A DNA stretch of 64,000 nt from positions 175,250 to 239,249 of the forward strand of contig NZ_JABWGN010000017.1 in assembly GCF_013363975.1 (NCBI RefSeq). Direction: 5' to 3'. Shown here piece by piece: positions 51,190 to 59,713 of this stretch. The notes below the pieces were generated by a model. The model was not told the origin of the DNA. It saw only the letters and a list, made by a program, of their open reading frames with translations, and searched no databases. Within the stretch, counting starts at the first letter, position 1; every line of letters starts with the position of its first letter. Both the position numbers and the translations under genes were made by a program. This stretch comes from Nonomuraea montanisoli (GTDB lineage Bacteria; Actinomycetota; Actinomycetes; Streptosporangiales; Streptosporangiaceae).

Positions 51190-51450
51190 ATGACAGGCAC
51201 GGTCTGACGCGGTGTCGGTCGATACAGGTACGGTGGAGCTGTGAGTGAGGTCCGTGAGCCAACGTCAAGCAGCGAGCGCCCGGCAGGCAGGCCGGGTGTG
51301 TCGCATGACGGGCCGGGAGCGACGATCCGGGGACGGCAGGGCCCCATGACGACGGCGAGGAGCATGTACCAAGCGAAGAAGAAGGACGGGCGGCCCGATC
51401 CGATCGCGCGGGGCGTGGTGAAGACCTCCACCCCGGGGAGGGAGCGACAG

Positions 51451-51807
51451 ATGATTTTGCTGCGTCAGCTGCTCGGCGACGTGCTGAGGCGGTTGCGCGT
51501 GCGGCAGGGACGCACTCTCCGAGAGGTGTCCACGTTGGCGCGGGTCTCGCTCGGCTACTTGTCCGAGGTCGAGCGTGGCCAGAAAGAGGCGTCGTCCGAG
51601 TTGCTGGCCTCGATCTGCGGCGCCCTGGGCATTCCGCTGTCGCAGGTCCTGCGTGAGGTGTCCGACCAGTTCGCCCTGGCCGAGCTGCAGGCTGCCCCCG
51701 TTCTCGCGGACGTCCCCGACCACGAGCGTCTCCCCCTGGGCGAGTCGGTGCCCGGGTCCATCTCCGACTCCGTGTTCCCCGAGGTCAAGAACATGGTGGC
51801 CGCCTAG
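51451..51807 (+). CDS. clgR: ClgR-type helix-turn-helix regulator
   Basis: 118 residues from ATG 51451, with GGGGAGGGAG upstream. The core RTLREVSTLARVSLGYLSEVERGQKEASSELL is the XRE-type HTH of ClgR, the activator of clp protease and other stress genes. An in-frame GTG at 51241 sits six bases after TACGGT; it would give a 188-residue leaderless form with an unrelated, charged N-terminal extension. I prefer the shorter form because it matches the usual ClgR length and has a ribosome site. The last four bases overlap the convergent nei gene. Confidence 0.88.
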   Translation: MILLRQLLGDVLRRLRVRQGRTLREVSTLARVSLGYLSEVERGQKEASSELLASICGALGIPLSQVLREVSDQFALAELQAAPVLADVPDHERLPLGESVPGSISDSVFPEVKNMVAA

Positions 51808-52589
51808 CGAGGCTGGCAGGCCCCGCACCACAGGATCAGCCGTTCCTGTGGCCGTGCCCCCATCTCTCCACGGCTGATGCGCGTGCCGCATCGGCGACAG
51901 GGCTGCCCCGCCCTGCCGTAGACCCAGGTCTGCGCGCCGGGACGGCGATCGCCCGTCGTCACGGTGCCCGCGTGAGCCTTGTTCGCGTCCAACAGCCGCC
52001 GGGCCAGCGTGACCGCCCCCTCCAGGTCCGCCACCTCACCGACCCTCCGCCACGGCCAGATCCCCCTGAGGAACAACGTCTCGGCGCGGTAGATCGTGCC
52101 GATCCCCGCCAGGTTGCGCTGGTCGAGCAGCGCCTCCCCGATCGTCCTGTCCGGTTCCCGCATCAGCCGCCGCACCGCCTCGGCCGCGTCCCAGTCGTCG
52201 CCGAGCGGGTCAGGGCCGAGATGCCCCACGACCTGTGACTCGCCGGCGGTCCGCAGCAGGTCCACCATCCCGAGCTTGATGCCGACGGCCGCCCACTCCG
52301 CGTTGGCCAGCACGAGCCGTACCCCGTCGCCGCCCGTCCCGGGCACCGCGCGGCGGGCCGGCGTGATCCGCCAGATCCCGTCCATGCGCAGGTGGGTGTG
52401 CACGGTCAGGCCGCCCTCCACGCGGGTGAGCAGGTGCTTGCCCCGGGACACGGTGGTCAGCACCGTGCGCCCGCGCAGGTCGCCGGTGGCGTGGCGGGGC
52501 ACCCGGAAGTCGGATCTGGTCAGCACCCGCCCGTCGAGCGCTCCCCGCAGCCGCGCCGCGGCGCGGTAGACGGCGTCTCCCTCGGGCAT
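51804..52589 (-). CDS. Fpg/Nei family DNA glycosylase (endonuclease VIII type)
   Basis: 261 residues. The N-terminal catalytic P2-E3 (MPEGDAVYRAAARL), the VSRGKHLLTR strand, LRMDGIW, the H2TH region LLDQRNLAGIGTIYRAE and a C-terminal zinc finger (C-x2-C in CRRCGTR, C-x2-C in WCGACQ) are all present. It excises oxidised pyrimidines and cuts the AP site. Residue style fits Nei2 of actinobacteria rather than Fpg. Confidence 0.9.
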   Translation of the reverse strand: MPEGDAVYRAAARLRGALDGRVLTRSDFRVPRHATGDLRGRTVLTTVSRGKHLLTRVEGGLTVHTHLRMDGIWRITPARRAVPGTGGDGVRLVLANAEWAAVGIKLGMVDLLRTAGESQVVGHLGPDPLGDDWDAAEAVRRLMREPDRTIGEALLDQRNLAGIGTIYRAETLFLRGIWPWRRVGEVADLEGAVTLARRLLDANKAHAGTVTTGDRRPGAQTWVYGRAGQPCRRCGTRISRGEMGARPQERLILWCGACQPR

Positions 52590-52641
52590 GTACTCCAGTC
52601 TAGGAAGCCCCGCCCGGTGCCCGGTGGGGCAGCCGGGAGGA

Positions 52642-53091
52642 TCAGTCCCAGGCGGCGGGGTCGGCGGCGAGCTGGCGGACGCGCTCGGGCAGCGTGCCGC
52701 TCGCGACCTGCTCCAGCGTGACCTCCTCCAGGATGGAGCGCTCGGTGGCCCGCAACGCGATCCAGACCTGCTGGAGCGACTCGGCCGGGCCGCGGTAGCC
52801 GACGTGCTCGGGACGCTCGCCGCGGACGTTGGCCAGCGGCCCGTCCACCGCCCTGATCACGTCGGCGAGCGAGATCTGGGCCGCGGGGCGGGCCAGCACG
52901 TAGCCGCCCTCGGGGCCGCGCTGGCCGCGCACCAGGCCCGCGCGGCGCATCTGCAGCAGGATGTTCTCGAGGTACTTGGGCGGCATGTCCTGCTCCTTGG
53001 CGAGCTCGCCCACGGTGGTCGGGCCGGCACCGGCTGCGGCGAGTTCGGCGGCGGCACGGAGGGCGTAGTCGACACGAGCGGATAGGCGCAT
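52642..53091 (-). CDS. Rrf2 family transcriptional regulator, cysteine-free
   Basis: 149 residues with the Rrf2 winged helix (RLSARVDYALRAAAELA, VGELAKEQDMPPKYLENILLQMRRAGLV, RGPEGGYVLARPA). Family members such as IscR and NsrR bind an Fe-S cluster through three cysteines; this protein has none, so it must sense something else or act constitutively. GATAAT (53099-53104) lies seven bases before the ATG, indicating a leaderless message. Confidence 0.88.
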   Translation of the reverse strand: MRLSARVDYALRAAAELAAAGAGPTTVGELAKEQDMPPKYLENILLQMRRAGLVRGQRGPEGGYVLARPAAQISLADVIRAVDGPLANVRGERPEHVGYRGPAESLQQVWIALRATERSILEEVTLEQVASGTLPERVRQLAADPAAWD

Positions 53092-53361
53092 GTTGTCGAT
53101 TATCCCCCCTGGTCAACAGTGATTACGCGCACGGCCGCCGGAACGGCCCGGAGATCGGCGTCGCGGCAGCGGTCCTGCCTGCGCGGACCTTTGCGCGGAC
53201 CCCTTTTCGCCCCCTCGACGTCCGTCGGCGGTCCGGGCCAGGATGGGAGCGTGCCCAGGAGGCCGCCGTCGCGAGGGATCCTCGCGTTCACCTGCGGTGA
53301 TTAGCGGCGGGAGGAGCGCTAAACTTCCAACAACCTTTTCGATTAGACGGTGGGATTCAGC

Positions 53362-54540
53362 GTGGAGCGACGCCCTGGTGTGCCCAGACTGCTCAGGGAG
53401 ATCAACGACCGGGCCGCGCTCGAGTTGCTGCTCGCCACGGGCCCGATGACCCGGGGGCAGATCGGCGACCTGACCGGCCTGTCCAAGGTCACCGCCTCCC
53501 AGACGCTTGCCCGGCTGGAGGAGCGCGGCCTGGTCGAGGTCGTCGGCGCCCAGGCCGGCGGGCGCGGGCCCAACGCGGCGCTCTACTCCGTCATCCCCTC
53601 CAGCGCGTACGTGGCCGGCCTGGAGGTCGGGCCCGAGCAGGTCTCCGCGGCCGTCGCCGACATCCACGGCCGCACGGTGGCGGAGGTGACCTTCGCCCCC
53701 AACGGCCACGACGACCTCGTCCCCGTGGTCCACGGCGCCATCATGAAGGCCTGCCGCAGCGCCAAGGTCGGCGTCGGCAAGCTGCGCGGCGTCGTGATCG
53801 GCACGCCCGGCGTCGTCGATCCCCGCACCGGCGACGTCCGCTACGCCTTCGACCTGCCGGGCTGGCACGAGGGCAGCCACGAGGCGCTGGCCGGCGAGCT
53901 CAAGCGCGAGGTCACCATCGAGAACGACGTCAACCTCGCCGCCGTCGCCGAGCGCGCCGACGGCGCCGCCGAGGGCCTCGACGACTTCGTGCTGCTGTGG
54001 GCCGGCCGCGGGCTCGGCCTGGCCGTCATGCTCGGCGGCAAGCTTCACCGGGGCCGCTCGGGCAGCGCGGGCGAGATCGGCTACCTCGCGGTGCCGGGCG
54101 CGCCGCTGCCCGAGGAGATCCGCACCTCGCCGGGGCGCCTGCCCGCGCTGGCGGGCGGCCTGCAGTCGCTGGTCAGCGCCGAGGCGGTGGCCGAGCTCGC
54201 CGCCGGCTACGGCTTCGCGGCGGCCGGCGCGCGGGAGTGCGTGGAGGTGGCGCTCGCGGCGGGCGACCGGGGCGAGCCGCTGCTGGACGAGCTGGCCCAC
54301 CGGCTCGCGCTGGGGGTGGCCGCGGTGTGCGTGATCCTCGATCCGGGGCTGGTCGTGCTGGGCGGCGAGGTGGGCCACGCCGGCGGGCGCGCCCTCACCG
54401 CCCGGGTGGAGGAGGCGGTCGCCCGCATCTGCCCCGTACGGCCCCAGGTGACGACCAGCACCCTGGAGGGCAACCCGGTGCTGCGCGGCGCCGTCCTGGC
54501 CGCCCTCCAGCAGGCCCACGAGGAGATCTTCGCCTCCTGA
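53362..54540 (+). CDS. ROK family transcriptional regulator (first copy)
   Basis: 392 residues from GTG 53362, chosen because the paralogue at 59714 begins at the same point (PGVPRLLR). N-terminal winged HTH: ELLLATGPMTRGQIGDLTGLSKVTASQTL. The sugar-kinase-like ROK body has GVVIGTPGVVDP, TIENDVNLAAVAE and AGEIGYLAVPG. The zinc-binding C-x-C-G-x2-G-C motif and the usual GH of GEIGH are missing. It converges with the NagZ-like gene and probably regulates amino-sugar or cell-wall sugar genes. Confidence 0.88.
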   Translation: MERRPGVPRLLREINDRAALELLLATGPMTRGQIGDLTGLSKVTASQTLARLEERGLVEVVGAQAGGRGPNAALYSVIPSSAYVAGLEVGPEQVSAAVADIHGRTVAEVTFAPNGHDDLVPVVHGAIMKACRSAKVGVGKLRGVVIGTPGVVDPRTGDVRYAFDLPGWHEGSHEALAGELKREVTIENDVNLAAVAERADGAAEGLDDFVLLWAGRGLGLAVMLGGKLHRGRSGSAGEIGYLAVPGAPLPEEIRTSPGRLPALAGGLQSLVSAEAVAELAAGYGFAAAGARECVEVALAAGDRGEPLLDELAHRLALGVAAVCVILDPGLVVLGGEVGHAGGRALTARVEEAVARICPVRPQVTTSTLEGNPVLRGAVLAALQQAHEEIFAS

Positions 54541-54585
54541 CCGGACCGACCGACCGACCGAGCGTCCGAACGCCCGCCCGCTCCT

Positions 54586-54636
54586 GCTGCCCGCTTGCTC
54601 GTGCTGCCCGCTTGCTGGTGCGGCCCGCTTGCTCGT
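54586..54636. repeat. 17-bp tandem repeat, three copies
   Basis: GCTGCCCGCTTGCTCGT at 54586, GCTGCCCGCTTGCTGGT at 54603 and GCGGCCCGCTTGCTCGT at 54620, exact 17-base steps, between the ROK gene and the terminator. A CGAC tetranucleotide run precedes it at 54546-54560. Confidence 0.8.
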
Positions 54637-54657
54637 GCCGTCCACCCGGATGCCCGA

Positions 54658-54687
54658 GGAGGCCCGTCGGGCAGGCGGCGGGCCTCC
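54658..54687. terminator. hairpin between convergent ROK and GH3 genes
   Basis: GGAGGCCCG (54658-54666) pairs with CGGGCCTCC (54679-54687) around 12 bases. It is placed to end both convergent transcripts. No T-run. Confidence 0.5.
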
Positions 54688-54708
54688 GGCTCGGGGGAGG
54701 GGCGGTCG

Positions 54709-56157
54709 TCAGGCGGTGAGGAGCTCCATGGCCGCCTGGGCGTTGGCGCGGGCCGCGCCGTACGTGGCGATGTAGGCGGCGCTGCCCGGCCGCCACACCG
54801 GCAGGCCCATCTCCACCACGATCGTGTCGGGCCGGGCGGCCACCAGCGCCGACACCAGCGCCCGGCTGTCGGCGTAGCGGTGGGCGTCCTTGACGATCAC
54901 GACCAGCGACCTGCCGGCGGCGCGCTCCAGCAGGGCGCCCGCGTCCGCGTCGGCGGGCCGTACCCGGACGACCTCGGCCTGCGGCAGCCACGGCGCGACG
55001 CCCCACGGCACGTCCCCGACCGCGATGGTCGGCGGGGTGTCCACCTCCACCACCAGCGGGTCGGTCAGCGGCCCGGCCGAGCCGTCGAGACGGACGGCGC
55101 GCCGCGCGGCGTGCAGGCCGATCGCCGAAGCGCCCCCGCCGCGCCCGGCCGCGCCGGCGCGCGTGCCGAACCAGGTGCGCAGCGCCCTCGTACGGGCGGC
55201 GGCCTCCTCCAGGCGCTCCAGCGGCAGACGCCCCTCCCGGGTCGCCGCCACGATCGCCTCGATGATGCCCGCCACGTCCTCCGGCCCCGGCTTCGGCCCG
55301 AGGCACAGCAGGTCGGCGCCGGCGGCCAGGGACTGGACGGCCCCCTCGGCCAGTCCCACGCCGTCGGTGATGGCCTGCATGTCGAGCGCGTCGGAGATCA
55401 CCACTCCCCGGTAGCCGAGCTCGTCGCGCAGCAGGCCGGTGAGCGCGGCCGCGGAGAGCGTGGCCGGCCGGTCGCCGGTCAGCACCGGCACCGCGACGTG
55501 CGCCGTCATGATCGACTTGGTGCCCGCGGCGACGGCCGCCCGGAACGGCGCCAGCTCCCTGGCGCGCAGCACGTCCAGCGGCACGTCCACGAACGGCACG
55601 TCCAGGTGCGAGTCCACGGTGGTGGCGCCGTGGCCGGGGAAGTGCTTGACGCAGGCGGCGACCCCGACCGACTGGAGCCCCTCGACGGCCGCCACGGTGT
55701 GCCGGGCGACCAGCTCGGGGTCGTCGCCGAACGCCCGGGTGCCGATGACCGGGTTGTCCGCCGCGGTGTTGACGTCGGCGTCCGGCGCCATGTCCAGGTT
55801 CACCCCGCAGGCGACCAGCTCCGCGCCGATCGCCCGGTAGACGCGGCGGGTGAGGTCGGGATCGTCCACCGCGCCGAGCGCGGCGTTGCCCGGGTACGGG
55901 CTGCCGACGTGGTAGGCGAGCCGGGTGACGTCCCCGCCCTCCTCGTCGAGCGAGACGACGGGGTCGCCGGCGGCCCGCAGGGAGGCGGTCAGCTCGGCCA
56001 GCGCGTCCGGCTCGGCGACGTTGAAGCCGAAGAGCGTGACGCCGCCGAGGCCGTTCTCCAGCTCGCGCAGCACCCATCCGGGCGCCGTCGTGCCCTCGAA
56101 CGCGGCCAGCAGCGTGCCCGCCGCGAGGCGGCGCAGCCCCCGATCACTGTGACTCAT
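54709..56157 (-). CDS. glycoside hydrolase family 3, beta-N-acetylhexosaminidase (NagZ-like)
   Basis: 482 residues without a signal peptide, hence probably cytoplasmic. The GH3 barrel has the NagZ hallmark CVKHFPGHGATTVDSH, whose histidine acts in general acid/base catalysis, and the nucleophile region VVISDALDMQAI. A C-terminal GH3_C-like segment (LTDPLVVEVDTPP onward) makes it longer than minimal NagZ. It would cleave GlcNAc from imported chitobiose or GlcNAc-anhydroMurNAc. It lies downstream of the importer in the same direction. Confidence 0.88.
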   Translation of the reverse strand: MSHSDRGLRRLAAGTLLAAFEGTTAPGWVLRELENGLGGVTLFGFNVAEPDALAELTASLRAAGDPVVSLDEEGGDVTRLAYHVGSPYPGNAALGAVDDPDLTRRVYRAIGAELVACGVNLDMAPDADVNTAADNPVIGTRAFGDDPELVARHTVAAVEGLQSVGVAACVKHFPGHGATTVDSHLDVPFVDVPLDVLRARELAPFRAAVAAGTKSIMTAHVAVPVLTGDRPATLSAAALTGLLRDELGYRGVVISDALDMQAITDGVGLAEGAVQSLAAGADLLCLGPKPGPEDVAGIIEAIVAATREGRLPLERLEEAAARTRALRTWFGTRAGAAGRGGGASAIGLHAARRAVRLDGSAGPLTDPLVVEVDTPPTIAVGDVPWGVAPWLPQAEVVRVRPADADAGALLERAAGRSLVVIVKDAHRYADSRALVSALVAARPDTIVVEMGLPVWRPGSAAYIATYGAARANAQAAMELLTA

Positions 56158-56297
56158 CGAATCCCCTCGAACGTGGAGCCCCCCAGGAGTCGTCCGTGGG
56201 AGGAAGGATGCGGCAGGGCGCCGCGTGGTTCCGTGGCGTGTTCGCTGTCCGGCGGCGACCGCCCGAGCCGCGGGAAGATCCGGCCCGGGCGGTCCGC

Positions 56298-56334
56298 GGC
56301 ACGGACCGGCGTGTGGAGGGACGCCGGCCGTGCC
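56298..56334 (-). terminator. hairpin between the importer operon and the GH3 gene
   Basis: GGCACGGACCGGCGT (56298-56312) and ACGCCGGCCGTGCC (56321-56334) pair with one bulge/mismatch around eight bases, 22 bases after the permease stop. It may reduce read-through into the GH3 gene. Confidence 0.5.
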
Positions 56335-56355
56335 GGGGACCGCGGCAGGGGAGGG

Positions 56356-57207
56356 TCAGCCCTTGACGGCCCCGGCCACCAGGCCCGAGACCATGCGGCG
56401 CTGCACCAGCAGGAAGAAGGCGATGACGGGCAGCGTCATCAGCGTGGAGGTCGCCATGATGGCGCCCCAGTCGGTGCCGCGCTGCCCGAAGAAGTACTGC
56501 AGGGCGACCGGCATGGTGTAGCCGGAGCTCTCCTTCATCAGCACCAGCGCGAAGATCAGGTCGTTCCAGGCGGTGATGAACGAGAAGATGCTCGTCGCGA
56601 CCAGGCCCGGAGCCACCAGGGGGAAGAGCACCTTCCTGAACGTGGTGAACCGGCTCGCGCCGTCGATCCACGCGGCCTCCTCCAGCGACTTGGGCACCGC
56701 CGCGACGAACGTGCGCAGCATCCAGACGCCGAACGGGAGGGTGATGCCCACCTGGATCACGATGAGCCCGAGCAGGTTGTCGTACAGGCCGAGGCGCTTG
56801 ACGTTCAGGAAGAGCGGGATGACCAGCGCCTCGCACGGGATCATCTGCACGACGAGCAGCGTGATCAGGAACGCGGTGCGCCCCCTGAACCGGAAGCGCG
56901 CCACCGCGGTCGCCGCCAGCAGCGCGAACGCCGACCCGACGAGCACGGTGCCGAGCGCCACGATTGCGCTGTTGCGCATGTAGACCCAGATGGGGTTGCC
57001 CGCCACGCCCTCCGTGAGCACCCGGTCGACGTGGTCGAGGGTGAAGTGCGTGGGGAACGGGATGAAGTCCGTGGTGAAGATCTGGTCGTTCGCCTTGAAC
57101 GAGGTCGAGATCATCCAGTAGACGGGGAAGACGGCGAAGAGGAAGACCAGCACTCCGGCCGTGTTCAGCGCGCCCCGGGCGAGCCGCTTGCGGGCGAGCG
57201 GGTTCAT
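56356..57207 (-). CDS. sugar ABC transporter permease (MalG type)
   Basis: 283 residues, six helices, EAA loop EEAAWIDGASRFTTFRKVLFP, C-terminus MVSGLVAGAVKG. The ATG overlaps the upstream permease by four bases. Third gene of a binding protein-permease-permease operon next to NagZ and two ROK regulators, so amino sugar or disaccharide uptake is likely. No ATPase gene is present. Confidence 0.93.
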   Translation of the reverse strand: MNPLARKRLARGALNTAGVLVFLFAVFPVYWMISTSFKANDQIFTTDFIPFPTHFTLDHVDRVLTEGVAGNPIWVYMRNSAIVALGTVLVGSAFALLAATAVARFRFRGRTAFLITLLVVQMIPCEALVIPLFLNVKRLGLYDNLLGLIVIQVGITLPFGVWMLRTFVAAVPKSLEEAAWIDGASRFTTFRKVLFPLVAPGLVATSIFSFITAWNDLIFALVLMKESSGYTMPVALQYFFGQRGTDWGAIMATSTLMTLPVIAFFLLVQRRMVSGLVAGAVKG

Positions 57208-58220
57208 GCCAGGTCCTCCTGTTTGACCATCTGCCGGGTGTAGAAGGCGGTCACGAAGAGCAGGATGATCGTCAGCACCACCGCGATCGCCGCCCCCGTG
57301 CCCATCTTCGGCGGCGCCTTGAACGCCTCGGCGTACGAGTAGAGGGACAGGTTGAACGCCTCGCGGTTGGTGGGCCCGTTGAGCAGCACGTAGAGCTGGC
57401 TGAGCACCTTGAAGTCCCAGATGATCGACAGGATGGTCAGCACGGCGAAGACCGGCTTGAGGAGCGGGAAGGTGATCGTCCTGAACGTCCGCATCGGGGT
57501 GGAGCCGTCCACCCGGGCCGCCTCGTACAACTCGGCCGGGATGCCCTTGAGCCCGGCGAGCACCGACACCGCCACGAACGGGAAGGACGCCCAGACCACG
57601 GTCAGCACCAGCACCACGTACACCGACCAGGCGTCGTTGAGCCACGGCTCGCCCGACCAGTCGGTCCGGCCGAACACCAGCGACGACAGCCAGTCGGGCA
57701 GCAGGTTCAGCGCCCAGTTGATGACGCCGGCCTCGGCGTCGAACAGCCAGCGCCAGATCGTGCCCTGCGCCACCGGGGGCACCGCCCACGCCGACATGAT
57801 CCCGATGATCACGAACGTGGACATCCGCTTGCTCAGCCGGTGCAGCAGCACGCCGACCGCCGTGCCGAGCACCAGCGTGAGCGTCACGGTGACGAGCGCG
57901 AAGACGACCGTGTTGCGCAGCGCGGACCAGAAGATCTCGTTGTCCAGGATCTGCTGGTAGTTCTTGAGCCCGACCCACTTCGGCTCCGCGACGCCGCGGA
58001 TGACCCGCAGGCTGATGTCCTGGAACGAGATGATCGCCATCTGCACCATCGGGTACAGCAGCAGCCCCGCGATGACCACCATGCCGGGGACGAGCAGGAC
58101 GTAGGGCACCGCCCACGCCGGCATGCCGCCGGCGCGGGAGGGCCTGCGCGAGCCGCGGCGCCGCCCGGGGGCGGAGGTGGCTCCGCCCCTGGCGAGCGTT
58201 GACGTGTCCGTCATCGTCAC
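57204..58220 (-). CDS. sugar ABC transporter permease (MalF type)
   Basis: 338 residues from GTG 58220 (GTGA overlap with the binding-protein stop); ATG 58214 is an alternative. A basic tail (GRRRGSRRPSR) precedes six helices; EAA loop YEAARVDGSTPMRTFRTITFP. Coupled to both neighbours. Confidence 0.92.
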   Translation of the reverse strand: MTMTDTSTLARGGATSAPGRRRGSRRPSRAGGMPAWAVPYVLLVPGMVVIAGLLLYPMVQMAIISFQDISLRVIRGVAEPKWVGLKNYQQILDNEIFWSALRNTVVFALVTVTLTLVLGTAVGVLLHRLSKRMSTFVIIGIMSAWAVPPVAQGTIWRWLFDAEAGVINWALNLLPDWLSSLVFGRTDWSGEPWLNDAWSVYVVLVLTVVWASFPFVAVSVLAGLKGIPAELYEAARVDGSTPMRTFRTITFPLLKPVFAVLTILSIIWDFKVLSQLYVLLNGPTNREAFNLSLYSYAEAFKAPPKMGTGAAIAVVLTIILLFVTAFYTRQMVKQEDLA

Positions 58221-59542
58221 GACTGGTTCAGGATGTCTTCGAGTTCCTTGTTGGCCGAGGCCAGCGCGTCATCCGCCGTGGCCTTGCCCTCGATGACCGA
58301 GCGGGCCGCGTTCTGCAGGACGGCCTTGGTCTCGTTGGCCTCGGTCCACTGCGGGTCGGCGGGGAAGGCCTTGGCCTTGGCGAAGGCGGCGGCGAACGGC
58401 GCCTGCGCCGGGTCCTTGGCCAGCTCGGCCAGGGTGTCCGGGTAGACCGGGAGCAGGCCGCCGTCCTTGGCGTACCGGTCGGCCCACTTCTTGCCGGAGG
58501 CCAGCTTCACGAACTCGGTCGCGAGCTCCTTGTTCTTGGCGTCGTTCCAGACGGCGATGTCGTTGCCGCCGAAGAAGGCCGGGGTCTCGCCGCCGCTCTT
58601 GGAGGGCAGCGGGAAGAACGCCATCTGGCCGTCCTTGATCTTGCCCTTGCTCTCCTCCTTGATGGTGGCGATGTCCCACGAGGCCGTGAGGTACATGCCG
58701 ACCTTGCCGTTGGAGAAGCGGGTGCGGATGTCGGTGGTGTTCTGCGTCAGACGCGACTTGCCGGACACACCGGAGGTGACGATCCCCGTGTACGACGCGA
58801 AACCGGCCTTGAAGGCGGGGTCGGTGAGCTTGCCCACCCACTTGCCGCCCTCCTTGACCGCGTAGTCGCCGCCCTCGGACCAGGCGAGCGCGCCGAGCAG
58901 GTGGTTGGCGTCGGAGCCGCCGTTGAAGGCGAACCCGTCGACGTCCTTGCCCTTCTCCTCCTGGATCTTCTTGGCGGCGGCCAGCAGCTCGTCCCAGGTC
59001 TTCGGGACCTCGATCTTGAGCTCCTTGAACCAGTCCGTGCGGTACATGACCGCGCGGGTGCCGGCGCCCCACGGCATGGCGTAGACCTCGCCGTCGATGG
59101 TCTCCAGGCCGAAGAGGTTCTTCGGGATCTGGGCCTGGTCGCCGGAGGTGGTGATCGACGTGACGGGGGCCAGGGCGTCCTGGCTCTGCCACAGCGGCAC
59201 CTGGTCGTTGCCGATCTCGGTCACGTCGGGGCCCTCGCCGCCGGCTGCTGCGGCCGTGAACTTGTCGTTGACCTGCGGCCACGGGATCCACTGGACCTTC
59301 GCGTCGGCGCCGGTCTGCGTCTTGAACTCCGCGACGAGCTCGTCCATGTACTTCTGCGACGGCTCGTTGGGGTCGCCGAGACGCCAGACGGTGAGGCTCT
59401 GGCCCGCGAACTTGGGACCGGCGGCCGAGGCGGACTGCGCCGGCTGGCTCTTGGACGGCTCGGAGGAGCCGCCGCACGCGGCCAGTCCCAGGGCCAAGGC
59501 GGCCGTGGTGACCGTAGCGGCCGTGGTCTTCGCGATCCTCAC
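58217..59542 (-). CDS. sugar ABC transporter substrate-binding lipoprotein
   Basis: 441 residues from GTG 59542, with GGGAAGGGAG upstream. The lipobox is GLAAC (C23), followed by a Ser/Pro/Ala linker. The family 1 solute-binding body includes SLTVWRLGDPNEPSQKYMDEL, GPDVTEIGNDQVPLW and YAMPWGAGTRAVMYRTDWF. An AAGAAACTTTCTT palindrome lies about 115 bases upstream, between it and the divergent ROK gene. The ligand is probably a GlcNAc-containing saccharide by context. Confidence 0.92.
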   Translation of the reverse strand: MRIAKTTAATVTTAALALGLAACGGSSEPSKSQPAQSASAAGPKFAGQSLTVWRLGDPNEPSQKYMDELVAEFKTQTGADAKVQWIPWPQVNDKFTAAAAGGEGPDVTEIGNDQVPLWQSQDALAPVTSITTSGDQAQIPKNLFGLETIDGEVYAMPWGAGTRAVMYRTDWFKELKIEVPKTWDELLAAAKKIQEEKGKDVDGFAFNGGSDANHLLGALAWSEGGDYAVKEGGKWVGKLTDPAFKAGFASYTGIVTSGVSGKSRLTQNTTDIRTRFSNGKVGMYLTASWDIATIKEESKGKIKDGQMAFFPLPSKSGGETPAFFGGNDIAVWNDAKNKELATEFVKLASGKKWADRYAKDGGLLPVYPDTLAELAKDPAQAPFAAAFAKAKAFPADPQWTEANETKAVLQNAARSVIEGKATADDALASANKELEDILNQS

Positions 59543-59654
59543 TAGGGTTCTCCCTTCCCGGCTAAAACGCGTCGGGGGTCTGCGCTCATACGGGTGCCGG
59601 GCCCGGGGGTCCCGCACCTGGCTGATCGTCAGTGTCGAATGGTGGTAAACTAAC

Positions 59655-59667
59655 AAGAAACTTTCTT
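59655..59667. promoter_or_regulatory. candidate ROK operator AAGAAACTTTCTT
   Basis: A perfect 13-bp palindrome (AAGAAA-C-TTTCTT) in the divergent region between the importer operon and the second ROK gene, followed by another AAGAAA (59668-59675 region). It resembles A/T-rich symmetric sites bound by ROK repressors of amino-sugar genes in actinobacteria. Confidence 0.55.
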
Positions 59668-59713
59668 AAAAGAAACCGGCGTTAGCGTTTCGTGACGAGA
59701 GGGGAGGGAGCCC

